Assembly: GCA_050084515.1 (NCBI GenBank)
Contig: CM114274.1
Coordinates: 37,014,001-37,078,000 of the forward strand
Source of the DNA: Blasia pusilla
Lineage: Eukaryota; Marchantiophyta; Marchantiopsida; Blasiales
Reading direction: 5' to 3'
Length of the DNA stretch: 64,000 nt
In this document: one piece after another, positions 45,801 through 56,470 of the stretch
Layout: each line of letters opens with the position of its first letter
How positions within the stretch are numbered: the first letter of the stretch is position 1
Made by a program: the position numbers and the translations under genes
Notes under the pieces: model-generated
What the model was told of the DNA's origin: nothing
Databases searched by the model: none
Seen by the model: the letters and a program-made list of their open reading frames with translations, nothing else

Positions 45801-47507
45801 TTGAAAGCTCATGGTCTACGTTTGCATCCAGGAAAGTGTAAGTTCTTTCATGAGGATGTTGAGTACTTGGGTCATGTGATCTATCCAGGTGGTTTGGGAG
45901 TTCAGAAAGCAAAGGTGGAGGCTATTGCACTTATTCCGCGTCCGGTAGATGTGAGTAGAGTTCGGGCATTCATGGGATTGGCGAACTACTATCAGAAGTA
46001 TGTGAAGGGATTTAGTGCTATGGCAAAGCCTTTGAACCAATTGCTGAAATCAGATCAAGAGTGGCATTGGGGAGATGATCAGGAGAGAGCTTTTGTGGAG
46101 CTTAAGGCCCAGTTGGTGGCGGCGCCTATCTTGAGGAGACCTATCAGAGGGCGCCCATTTCAGTTACACACTGATTGGAGTAGGTTGGGACTTGGAGTGG
46201 TGTTGACACAACATGATGATGAGCACATGGAGTTTGTGGTGGCCTATGCAAGTCGTTCGAATAATGCAGCGGAGTTGCGCTATAGTTCATATGAGGGAGA
46301 GTGTTTGGCAGTAGTGTGGGTTGTGGCACACTTTAGGTGTTACTTGTTTGGCACACAGTTTACCCTTGTTACTAATCACCAGCTGCTCAAGTGGTTAATG
46401 GAGTTTGACAAGCTTACAGGGAAGCTTGCACGATGGGCTCTTATCTTACAGGAGTATGACTTCCAGGTGGTACATAGACTTGGAGTTGCCAACCTTGATG
46501 TTGATGGGTTGAGTAGGAACCCATGTACTAGCCAAGAGGATACAAGTGGGGCTAGATGGCATGGCGAGGTTGATGAGGAGATGGTGCCAGGTTGGCATGC
46601 ATCCGCCTTTTTATGTTGGTTAGGGGTGGACTCTAGTATGGAGGACCACATGATATCTTACTCTAGTCAGAGGGTAGATGGCCAGCCTTCAAATGCTAAG
46701 GTTGGAGATGGTGGTACAGATCAGCATGATATTCACGATGATGCGTTGGTGTTGGAGTTCCTACGGACCAGTAGGGTGCCAGGCATAGTGAGTGCCAAGG
46801 AGCGAGATCGTGTTCTTCAACGTGCTAAGAGGTATCGATTGGAGGGAACACATATTCTCCGTGTGTGGAAGGATGGTAGAGTACAAGTAGTGCCGCATTT
46901 GGCTCAGAGAGAGCGCATTGTGCGACATGCCCATGAGGAGTTGGGACATTTTGGGGTAAAGCGTACGTATAGCTTACTCCTTGGTCTATTTTGGTGGCGT
47001 GGCATGCATACGCAGGTGCAGCACTTGGTGTCATGTTGTATGGTTTGTGACCGGGTGAGGGCATCATTCAATGCCCCTACACCACAGTTACACCCCTTGC
47101 CTATTATGGGGTTGGGTTATTGTTGGAGTACGGACTTTGCGGAACCGTTACCGTTGACTGTACGACATCATCGATATGTGTTGGTGATGGTGGAGCACTT
47201 CTCCAAGTGGATTAAGTTGGTGGCATTATCGGAGAAGGAAAGTGAGGAAACGGCATATGCGTTTCTTGATAGAGTGCTTAGTTATTTTGGTGCACCAGCT
47301 GAAGTGGTGACCGACCAGGGTACAGAGTTTCAGGGTGAGTTTCAGGTCTTGTGTGACAAGGCATTGATTGATCATCGGACCACGTCTCGAGATCATCCGA
47401 GGCGGATGGTTTGGTGGCGTGTGGTTCAGGCAGTGAAGAGGGCATTTACGCAAGTATGGCCTCTGAAGGGGCATCTTGAGACTAGGATATTCGGTTGCCA
47501 TGGTTAG
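45801..47507 (+). pseudogene. Copy C RT thumb, RNase H and integrase, long open segment
   Basis: One open frame of 568 codons holds the RT thumb (HGLRLHPGKCKFF, PVDVSRVRAFMGLANYYQ), RNase H (LHTDWSRLGLGVVLTQ, SSYEGECLAVVW), the DVDGLSRNPC linker and integrase. Integrase shows HAHEELGHFGVKRTYSLL with CMVC, STDFAEPLPLT with the first Asp, and VVTDQGTEFQGEF with the second. The catalytic Glu region (SRDHPRRMVWWRVVQAVKR) is changed: a small deletion removes the EADGLAE block seen in the other copies, so the integrase should be inactive even where the frame is open. Confidence 0.87.
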
Positions 47508-48165
47508 CCATGGGGTATAGGTTCGATCGCCAAGCATCCTTGGCTTCCTTCTCACCTTATTTTCGTTATACGGCCGAGATCCAGACTTGCCAGCATCAAT
47601 TCGTCGGGAGTCTAGTGAGGTGGTGAACCTTGATGACCTAGAGATGTGGATGAGAGTGTGTTCTCAGCGGGTAGAGCTTTTTCGGAGAGTTATGCCAACA
47701 GCCTTTGAGAATCTTGCCATTGCTCAACAAAGGGATACGTTGCGGTATGCAACAATTCGGGGTGGAGGTTATCGACCATCGATTCGTAGGTTCCATGTGG
47801 GGGACTATGTCTATTTGCAGCAGATTGCACCGACAACGTTGGATGTGACGGCAGGCCACACTATTTTACGAGTGCGCGAGGTGTTAGCTTCTGGAGTTCT
47901 CATGTTGGAGGGTCGTGATGGAGTTGTTTGGAAGGACCATGTGCGTAATTGTGCGCCATGTCATCTTGCAAATATGGATGGTATTGTTGACCCAAGCTTA
48001 GCCATTATACGTGCTAGCTTGAGGTGCATGTTGTGTGGGTCTGCTGGTAATGCAACCCGTATGTTGGTGTGTGATCGGTGTTCTAGGGGTTGGCACATGA
48101 TATGTTTGACTCCACATATGGATGTTGTTCCTACTAGAAGGTGGGTTTGTCCTCGATGTACGTAG
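47508..48165 (+). pseudogene. Copy C integrase C-terminal domain and intact PHD finger
   Basis: Frame 47587-48165 contains the end of the integrase: VELFRRVMPTAFENLAIAQQ, GGGYRPSIRRFHVGDYVYL, then ILRVREVLASGVLMLEGRDG and WKDHVRNCAPCHL. A PHD finger follows at 48025-48165 with the complete Cys4-His-Cys3 set: CMLC, CDRC, WHMIC and CPRC, with the conserved Trp two residues before the last Cys pair. It ends in a natural stop. This is the only copy in which the integrase C-terminus and PHD are open together, showing that they are one polypeptide. Confidence 0.9.
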
Positions 48166-48340
48166 GAGGGGTAGATGACTTGATCTTTGCATGATATGGA
48201 TTACAGACGTGCGACTAACGATGGGGCAACCTAGCACCCGGCGTTCTGATTCGTGCACCTAAGAAGGTGTATAGCATGTAGTAGATGTGTAGGGCTACCT
48301 GGGAGTTAGAGGGACCTAACCTCCAGTTAGGGGGGCGAGT

Positions 48341-48920
48341 TGTGGTACACTTGTGTTTGTGGATGCTCTCGTCTATGTTATGTATGTATGTGAGTATGGT
48401 ATGTCAGCGATGTATGTTGTATGACGATGTGGATTCGCACGACAGCTGTCATGACCATACGGATTATGTCGTAGAGTATAGTGTGCTAGTAGAGGCCATA
48501 CCTTATGTAGGGCCGTAGTGTCTAGGTAGAGATGCGATTTCATACATAGGATGGGGGATTACTCTGTTTAGGGTGACTTTTCCAGTAGGGCCCACTCTTA
48601 GGTTGGAGGATATAAGGTGGAGTGCACTCAAAGAACAGTCAGTTCTTTGAGTTGAGCCTGTTGCGTTGGGAGTTAGCCTTGGTAGTGAGTAGAGCTCTTG
48701 GCTTTGGTGTTTCCCGCAAGCTTCGACCTAGATTTTCCCATGGTGGAGTAGGTTTGGCTCGATTGTATGTGATTCTATACGTGTTTTATGACAGTAGGTC
48801 TTTCAGAGATTTCAGTTGTGGTACACTTGTGTTTGTGAATGCTCTCGTCTATGTTATGTATGTATGTGAGTATGGTATGTCAGCGATATATGTTGTATGA
48901 CGATGTGGATTCGCACGACA
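48341..48920 (+). repeat. Copy C 3' LTR with R1-spacer-R2 structure
   Basis: After the tract gttaggggggcgagt, R1 (48341-48444) and R2 (48817-48920) share TGTGGTACACTTGTGTTTGT through TTCGCACGACA with only a few differences. The 372-bp spacer between them matches 35990-36357. The base after 48920 begins copia-derived sequence. The near identity of R1 and R2 within one LTR is higher than between LTR subfamilies, which suggests recent duplication or gene conversion. Confidence 0.78.
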
Positions 48921-48929
48921 CTCATCATA

Positions 48930-50036
48930 TGGCAGCATTAGTCAAGAAAGATTCTACAAGAGATTGATACATATATTTTGGTGTGTCAAATTATATACCT
49001 TACAAGCTAAATGATTCAATAACATAGAGCCTCTCAAAGATCCTATAATAGTGCTTACAGGAGATGATACCCAACATCTTATCACACATATGGATAAAGT
49101 TCCAATAACATCATATAGTCTTTGTTCGCTTGGAAATGTTCTCTATATTCCAATCATTGTAAGAAATTTAATCTTTGTAGAACAGATAGTAAAATAGGGT
49201 TGTAATGTGAAATTTAATATAGATGGTTGCTTCATTAAAATAATAGATGGTGAGACTATAATAGCGAAAGGAATAAGATTTGGCACAATGTTCAAATTAG
49301 ATGTTTCTATGTCAGGTATTTAAACAATAAAGTATGGTCAACTTGGGCAAGTCGTCATAGATCTAAATGTATTATAGAAGAGAATTAGAAGTATGAAACT
49401 TAAAAGACCATGTAATTTTTCATTATCTAATCTAGTAATAGGACTTCATAAATTATGGAGTCCTACTATGTAAGAGGTATGCCCTACTTGCCAATTTGGA
49501 AAAAGAAACTTAGATTTCCATTTCCAAAGCAAAGTAGAAGAGCATCTAAGATATTGGAGTTTATTCAAAGTGATATATGAACAACATCACAATAGAATTT
49601 GAGTGATTGCTAGTATTTTGTTTCATTTACTGAGGACTTCTCTTTATATATATGGGCATACTTTCTAAAATCCAAGTTAGAAGTATATATTCTCTGTGTT
49701 CCAAAATATTAAAACTTATAAAAAAAAGCAAATTGGATAGCATAGTCTTAATTTACGTTGTGATAGAGAAGGAGAATATCTTTCAATAGAGTTTTATGAC
49801 TACTTGCATCAAAATGATATCCAACGTAAAGTCAATTACCATTATGGATCATAACAAAATTATGTGGCTATGTGAAAAAATTGACTTATTATTAAGGCGG
49901 CACTGCTATATTGAATGAGAGGAACATGCCTAAGATCTATAAAAGACATGACACCTTGAAAATTAAATCTTATCTTACCTTCCCACATCTACTAATATAT
50001 TTTTTTCTTAATGTTATTTTGTTCTTATTGCAAGTA
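48930..50036 (+). pseudogene. Ty1/copia protease-integrase remnant
   Basis: With stops and frameshifts, the plus strand reads copia signatures: LGNVLYIPIIVRNLIFV and KFNIDGCFIKIIDGETIIAKG (pre-integrase region, 49130-49280), YFVSFTEDFSLYIWAYFLKS (integrase core, about 49616-49675), and LRCDREGEYLSIEFYDYLHQ followed by the QRKVNYHYG block (49757-49850). AAxLLY*MRNMPKIYK-type sequence continues to about 49990. No RT is seen. Copy D inserts at about 50037. Heavily decayed. Confidence 0.72.
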
Positions 50037-50772
50037 TGTCGTGCGCATACACATCGCTGGTCACATCTACACACCACACAACACCAATCTTTCCGAACAT
50101 ACGGGTAGATCCACGTATAACGAAACAAACTCACACATATACAATGGGATCCCACAACAAACTCAAGAGTAGTAAAAACGGTTCACTCGGCCTAAAATTC
50201 CACTCATGAATCTACATCGCCATATCGAACCACATCCACCCTCTGCTATGAGGGAATTCGGGCGCTAGCATCCTAACTCCTACCCATCCACACACGTCTA
50301 TGCAAGAGAGGCGCTTCTAAGGCTCAACATGAGAAAGATGGCTTGAGAATCTCTCACTCTTATACTCTTGGGAAGAGCCAAAAAGCTCTTCCCCCAAAAA
50401 TAGTCCTCCCAACGGTAACCTTCATGCATAGGTTATCGGGTGACCGTTGACACGCTCACAGGATCACTTGACGGACTAAAACCAGAATAGTGAAATCGCC
50501 ATAAATAACGTTCCCAACACAATAGACCTGTCGCCAACCTCATCCGACATCTCGAGACAAACCCAAACAGCCGGTTGACTCACTATGTCTTCGACGCGAT
50601 AGAACTCTATCTACATCAAAATAAGATGTAATAGTTGTCGTGCGCATACACATCCCTACACAATCCACATCGCTAGTCACATCTAGACACCTCACAACAC
50701 CAATCTTCCTGAACATACGTGTAGATCCACACATAACCAAACAAACTCACGCATATATATTGTCATCCCACA
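50037..50772 (-). repeat. Copy D 3' LTR with R1-spacer-R2 structure
   Basis: On the minus strand, R1 (50772-50636) and R2 (about 50155-50037) both run from TGTGGGAT to GCGCACGACA. They enclose a spacer of about 480 bp with the TATA-like region and hairpins described for copy B. A polypurine tract (agctaggggggcggt on the minus strand) sits just before R1. The R2 end abuts copia sequence. Confidence 0.78.
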
Positions 50773-50825
50773 ACCGCCCCCCTAGCTGGCAATTAGGTCA
50801 CCCCAACTCTAGATAGCACACACAT

Positions 50826-51809
50826 ATGTACCCAAAAAGGTCTCCTATCCTACACACATCTAGCACCATCGGTATTGTCATCCTCGCAACACTACAACAA
50901 CCCGTAGTGTTGATCCCTCCAAAGAGATCTAACAATCTCGTACCTTGCTTCAAACATAGGCACGGCTCCACGACTATCTCACGAGCTTATCTGCACTCCA
51001 TGCATCTTAACGCTTGTCCCCAATAACAATAAAGAAGACCATGGGAAGAGACACCCACCCTGACATATCTCTCCATGGGACTATCCGCTATGGGAATGTC
51101 CTCTGTATGTGTGCTCCTCTCCCCAAACCCTCCTGATCAGCGAACACCACATGTAAATATTTCCAAGGTGGTCACGAGGTCCTCACGTGGTCGACCACCA
51201 CTAACTCTTGCAAATTGTACCGGTAGATGGCTCACCCATTCATCATGTGATCGCCACCATGGCCGATAAGAAATTGTCTCCTCCCAAAAATCCAACACCA
51301 TAATCCCTATCAACACATCATACGACTCTGCCGGTGTCGTAATCGCCCAAGTGCACACCATTGCACTATCCGACTCATGCTCTGGTTAGAGTCTAACCGC
51401 AAACTCTTGTCGAGTCATGAACTCTGTGGGTGATACGCCCCCAATAGAGGTATGTATCTGAAAGAGACAACGTTGTATGTCGACTTTTCGTAATCCCAAC
51501 GCCAAACACGCCGCCTTCCCTAACATCAAGGGTTGCGCTCCCGAATCAAGTAGGACGTCGCTGCGGGTGGTACACCGTAACTGTGGGACTAACCAAGAAA
51601 AACACACCTTGTGGGTTATCCAACAATACCACACCTGGTGTGATTATGGCTCGCTCAATGGCCGGTCGAGCTGGCATGTCTACCAACTTTGCCGCCGCCG
51701 CATGCCATGACTCAGTGGGGGACATCCCGAGCTCTTGCTCCGAGGGAAAGTCCACCACCTCCTCAAGTACCTCTAAACGAGAGGCAGTCACCTCTCCACG
51801 CTCACACAA
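50826..51809 (-). pseudogene. Copy D protease and start of DNA methyltransferase
   Basis: Minus-strand frames give ATPGVVLLDNPQGVFFLVS, then VLLDSGAQPLMLGKAACLALG (active site about 51570-51545), the QIHTSIGGVSPTEFMTRQEF block, and ESYDVLIGIMVLDF with ETISYRPWWRSHD (51335-51245). After a gap in frame, motif I of the methyltransferase reads LLDLFGGINTTG (50945-50905). No motif IV follows. The order protease then DNMT is the same as in copies A and C. Confidence 0.78.
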
Positions 51810-52439
51810 TGTGGCGGCCAGCCGGAATACCTCCGCTGGTCCAACTCCATGGCGGAAAACAACGGAGCATGGCTCACCCTTGTGGCTACCTCCGAAAACG
51901 TGGTCGACATTGGCTCCTCCTAAGTCGGAAATGGAGTCGTCTCTCCAACTCCTTGTGACGTCGACGCACCTGTCCCATCCGTGGATATTACTGATCGTCG
52001 AGGCACCATCGATCGTGTATGTAGTGCCTTTGACAATGTGAACAACTGAGGAACCCTGGCCTACCGCCCATCGGTCCCCTCGTGTGGGTCAATCTCAACC
52101 CCACCTCTCGATGGCTTAATTACTCTTGCAGGACCCCAAGTCACCACCACAGTAGCCTCAACCTGAGCCGCACTACAAGTAAATCCCATCCCCGTAGAAT
52201 CCTCACCTGCATCATGCTAAGATGTGGAGGCTCGCCACACTAGCTACGCTTAGCTCTAGGCTTGCTTGTAGTTGCATCATCGTGATGGCAACAATCCACT
52301 GCTCCAACTGATCGATACACGTAAGGAGCGTTGCATGAGGTGCACATCCTCCATCTCCCATGACTGGTGATGACACTCTACCACCACAATCATCTACCAC
52401 TCGATCTTCACCAACTCTCTTGCCCCCAAGTTCTCTGCT

Positions 52440-53520
52440 TGCCTTAGGAGTACCTCTTGGCAAAGATCATAACACCTATCCCTAGTGTGACCATATCGGT
52501 GATAATGATCACAATGTAACTGTGATGGGGCCATCCTCTGTGGCTCTTGAGCAATTGGAGGCGGCCGTGGTCCTCTCCCATGTTGTGGGCAGTCTCTCTG
52601 CCGATGTGACTCACCATACGTCCAACAAGCCAACCCTGGGCATAATGGGAAACATATGTCGGTACGGGTGTTTGCCTCATCGGCTCACAATACCCGCCTT
52701 GCTCTCTGGGCCCACCGGCCCGCTCCCGTGGTACAGGTGCATGCTCGGGCACCTATGGGTCTACTCTTACTCGTTAGCCGATTGTATCCCAAAAAAACCT
52801 GATTGTCACCACCTGCTCCTTACTCATGTTGAGCTCTACCTACTCAGAGAACTCGAAGACCACCTTCAATATGGGCTTCGTCATGTGAAGCAACATCGCA
52901 TCCCGAACTCTCCTCCGTAGCTCCTCATCAAGCACCCCGTACCAATACTGCACTGATTGTGCCTCAATCACCCCATATGTGGCAACAATCAACCAATGCA
53001 TGCGCGTAAACACCTTCCTCACACTCTCATCCGATCTTCGTTGAAAATCCTGTAGACTCTTCAGCTTATCGGTGTGTACGCCCTGATAGCTCTTCCCCAA
53101 CTGTTGGAAGAACTCCAAGTAGGACTGAAACTCCGTGGTCCTCTATCACGAGAGGTCTCTGCCACCTCGCCACTCTCACTACCATCCTCTCCATCTAGTC
53201 CCCGGGTCTGGCTAATGGAGAAGGTCTCTCCACTCTCACTATCCCATCATATGCCTCGCGACCTCTAGTGGACACATATCCTGGAGCCCAATACACCCTC
53301 CATATATTGATCTCTACAGAGTATAGAGATTGGAACTCCATGTAGTCATCCATCAGCGGACCCTCCAAGTGCTGGAACAACCCCTTCCATGCCATAAAAG
53401 GGTTGAACCGCATAGGTGTCCGTATCTCTTGGAAGTCGCACCATGTGTCGACCTCTTGGATGAAATCATCTAAATCTATGGTGCCTACTGCACCCAAGAA
53501 ACAATGCATGCCCTAGTGGC
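52440..53520 (-). pseudogene. Copy D Gag with zinc knuckles
   Basis: Minus-strand frames give MHCFLGAVGTIDLDDFIQEV (53509 start), then FMAWKGLFQHLEGPLMDDYMEF. The retrotrans_gag core follows: EFFQQLGKSYQGVHTDKLKS and DEELRRRVRDAMLL (53118-52870). Knuckle one reads CWTYGESHRQRDC and knuckle two CDHYHRYGHTRDRC (52640-52480); in both, Tyr occupies the second Cys position. The first frame is separated from the second by a stop or frameshift near 53150. It aligns along its length with copy C Gag. Confidence 0.82.
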
Positions 53521-55336
53521 CCATGTCGTCCATCTCTCTCCACGTATCACTGTCCTTGTCTACGATCTCGTCACCAGACCCACTCTTTAGTGATGACGAT
53601 CCAGCCACTGTTGGGAGTCAAGGTGGTTACTCACTCAAAACCCCTCGATACTTTGCACCGCTCTGTGTCACACCACTACCACTTCTTGTACTACCCCGTT
53701 CTTCAAAACTCTGGAAGAACATCGTGATGACAACCCTGTCTCACCCGCTCACCCACTCAAGCACTCAAACTCATCAAGAGTCTCCCATACTCCTCACTAG
53801 CTCACCTACGCTAATGGTAATCCCGTGATGCCAGACCCAACCTCACGCACACTCAACACTCGGGCTCACCATGAGCCTCCCACTGACTCACCTAACCTAC
53901 TGACACTCTCGGGTCATACACACCCTACTTGGCAACCATCATATATCCACCAACATGCTATACATGAAAGGAGTCTACACAAGTCACCATAACTGCACCC
54001 ATCGAGCACCAACTATTACCTGATCCAACACTCTCAATCACAAAAGATAAGTGCGGGACAAGGGACTTGAATGGGTAACCTGATCATGCCCACCAACCTA
54101 CTGCACCGTCAAGACTCACTCCTCCATGTGGTGTGGCAACCTCCGCGGCACGACACTCTCCTCGACCAGCATGTCAAACCTCCCATCATCGGATGCAGAC
54201 TACCCGTCGGCATCAGCATACTAACACTCCACCCCAACTCTTACAGCAAACTCTTGGTGTAAATCACCCATCCCGCTCGTAGTCAAATTAAACACGCGAC
54301 TCCCGATATGAATCCCATCCATGCTCGCAAAACCACCACGTCCCAAAAAACTTTCTAGGAGCGGCAAATCACACTTCTGCACAAATTGTGATCCCCGCTC
54401 GGAAATACCAAGGCACAAAAAATCTCTCCTACTATGTAACCCAAATTTACCACATCCGACACTCAACCAGATAGCACATATACCACGTCACCTTTGACTT
54501 GGTAAGCCTGCCTACCATGTCCGTTCACCAACTACATATGTTGTTCAACCACGTAGGCAACTTGACCTACTCCCTACACCATGGATGTTGCTCACCTGCG
54601 TAGCTCGATCAACCGCAACCTCGTTCAAACTCACCCTTCCTTTGTTACTCAGACCTCAACCCATGGTCCTTAAGCCCGCATCCCTATGTCTCTCGCCGAA
54701 CTCTCTCTTTCCTCTGACTGCCCTTCTAGTTGTGCAATCCCCTATGCAGCTCCTCTAACCTTGGAGCCTTAATGGCTCTTCTGAGCTCACGAGGCCCGCA
54801 ACTCCTCCCCTCACGATAGTCCAAGAGATAAGAGGTGTTATTGCTACCTCATGGGCCGTGTATGAGTGATGGGTCCTTTCACCCGTATTGCCTGCTCGGA
54901 ATCGGGATCGTCTCTAGTAATTCCCGGGCTCAAACTTTCCGGCGGTGACACTATTTAAAGTCAGCACCAGATATCCGAAGATGGATATCCGTTCTTATAT
55001 GGATGGCAGGGTCTCATACGCATGTAAATGGCCTGCGGATGGTAAGTGCATGGCATCGTACCATGTCAGATTTGAAATTCAAATGTAGTATGCTATAAAT
55101 CAGCAGCAAGACTGGGCCAGGAAAATCTCATTCGAGCCTTCCACGATGGAAACCATGTGAGGGAGTGATGTTGCAACGTTGGCGCATTGGAGAGGTAGTG
55201 ACCGGCAGACCTCAGGGATTTTGTCTGCAAATCTTTCATTGAGGCCTGAGGGATCTTGTTTTCAATTCATTCGTGGACATGTTGCCTCAACCTACTCCGT
55301 ATTTGCTTCTTCAATCTACTTTGGTCCTACTGGCGC
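53521..55336. other. Copy D upstream leader and flanking non-coding DNA
   Basis: 53521-54480 probably belongs to the copy D leader; a minus-strand ORF at 54221-54466 has no recognised domain. From 54480 to 55336 I see no gene or repeat that I can name. A repetitive pattern of short tca-ctc-acc motifs occurs at 53720-53910. Confidence 0.4.
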
Positions 55337-56470
55337 TGATTTTTGAACGTTTTGGCTTCTTCAATCTGCTTCATCTATGCTCCTGTTGGCTCCGTATTGC
55401 TGATCTTGCTTCGTTCGTGGTCCTATTCCTAATTGGCACGAGTGGGATTGCTTCGTATTGGCTTCAAAGGGATTGTTGAATATCCTCCGTCCGTCTCAAC
55501 GTGAAGGTGAGGTTTGTGTACATTTTATGAACATGAGAACAAGAGGAATGTGTTTGTCATTGCGCATACTGTATTAGGTAGGTAACAAGATGGGTTCAAT
55601 CATTGCGCACATGTGTTTAGTACCTCCTATGATAAACCCACGAAGATTTTGGCCTGATGTTGACATCCGCGGCTCCAATATTTACTGCAAGTCCGGAATG
55701 CCTTCCATAAGCGCGTAAGCATTTTATTTAGAGATGTGGCCATTGGTGTTTGCTTTTGTAATATGCATGTTCATCGGTCAAATTAGAAATGCCACTTCTT
55801 CATTTGTACTCTTTTTTCCCTATTGTCTCATAGGTTCTACTATGTACACATACTGATTTCTGAACATTTTGGCTTCTTCAATCTGCTTCGTTCATGCTCC
55901 TGATGGCTCTGTATTCCTGTTCCTGCTTCATTCGTGGTCCTATTCCTTATTGGCATGAGTGGGATTGCTTTGTATTGGTTTCAAAGGGATTGATGAATCT
56001 CCTCCGTCCGTCTCAACGTGAAGATGAGGTTTGTGTACATTTTATGAACATGAGAACAAGAGGAAGGTGTTTGTTATTGTGCAGACTGTAATAGGTAGGT
56101 AACGAGATGGGTTCAATCATTGCGCAGGTGTATTAGGTACCTCCTGTGATAAACCCACAAAGATTTTGGCCCGATGTTGACATCCGCGGCTCCAATACTT
56201 ACTGCGAGCCCATAATGCCTTCCATGAGCACAATTGGAGAATTTAGGGTCAATTTGCATGCCTATCTTAAGGGGATTTGGAGCAACTATTTTATTGATTC
56301 GATACTCATCCAAGTGTAATAGGTTCCGCGCGTCAGCATTTTATTTAGAGATGTGACCATTGGTGTTTGCTTTCGTAATATTCATGTTCATCGTCAAAAT
56401 AGAAATGCCACTTCTTCATTTGTACTCTTTTTTCTCTATTGTCTCATGGGTTCTACCGTGTACATATATT
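55337..56470 (+). repeat. Tandem duplication (about 515 and 620 bp units), one copy with a 97-bp insertion
   Basis: Unit 1 (55337-55850) and unit 2 (55851-56470) both start ctgattt(t/c)tgaac and continue through tggcttcttcaatctgcttc, gtgggattgctt, cgtccgtctcaacgtgaag, ttggcc(t/c)gatgttgaca, and catttgtactcttttttc. Unit 2 has an extra segment of about 97 bp (56230-56327) between ccatgagcac and gcgt. By eye the units are about 90 percent identical. The ORFs across them are not conserved, so this is probably non-coding. Confidence 0.85.

Larger units (their letters stand above)
35809..48920 (+). mobile_element. Ty3/gypsy DNMT-PHD retrotransposon, copy C, interrupted by copy B
   Basis: The left half (5' LTR part 35809-36357, leader, gag 38060-39085, linker, protease, DNMT to about 41450) and the right half (RT from about 45000, RNase H, integrase, PHD to 48165, LTR 48341-48920) fit as one element. 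The LTR spacer at 35990-36357 is over 90 percent identical by eye to 48445-48815, while the intervening copy B carries a different LTR subfamily. Sequence to the right of copy B (ttgcgaagcagcc... gaggagacttgggag) continues the DNMT-RT linker seen uninterrupted in copy A. The copy carries frameshifts in gag and RT and lacks DNMT motif I. Confidence 0.72.
50037..54480 (-). mobile_element. Ty3/gypsy DNMT-PHD family, copy D: internally deleted gag-protease derivative
   Basis: On the minus strand: gag (about 53520 to 52440), linker, protease (51809-51137), then a methyltransferase motif I (RLLDLFGGI, 50910-50945). The sequence then jumps directly to the sub-terminal 3' region (ctatctagagttgg..., shared with copy A at 5780) and the polypurine tract and LTR (50037-50772). 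RT, RNase H, integrase, PHD and the rest of the DNMT are deleted. The upstream limit (about 54480) is approximate and no 5' LTR was found. Confidence 0.75.
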
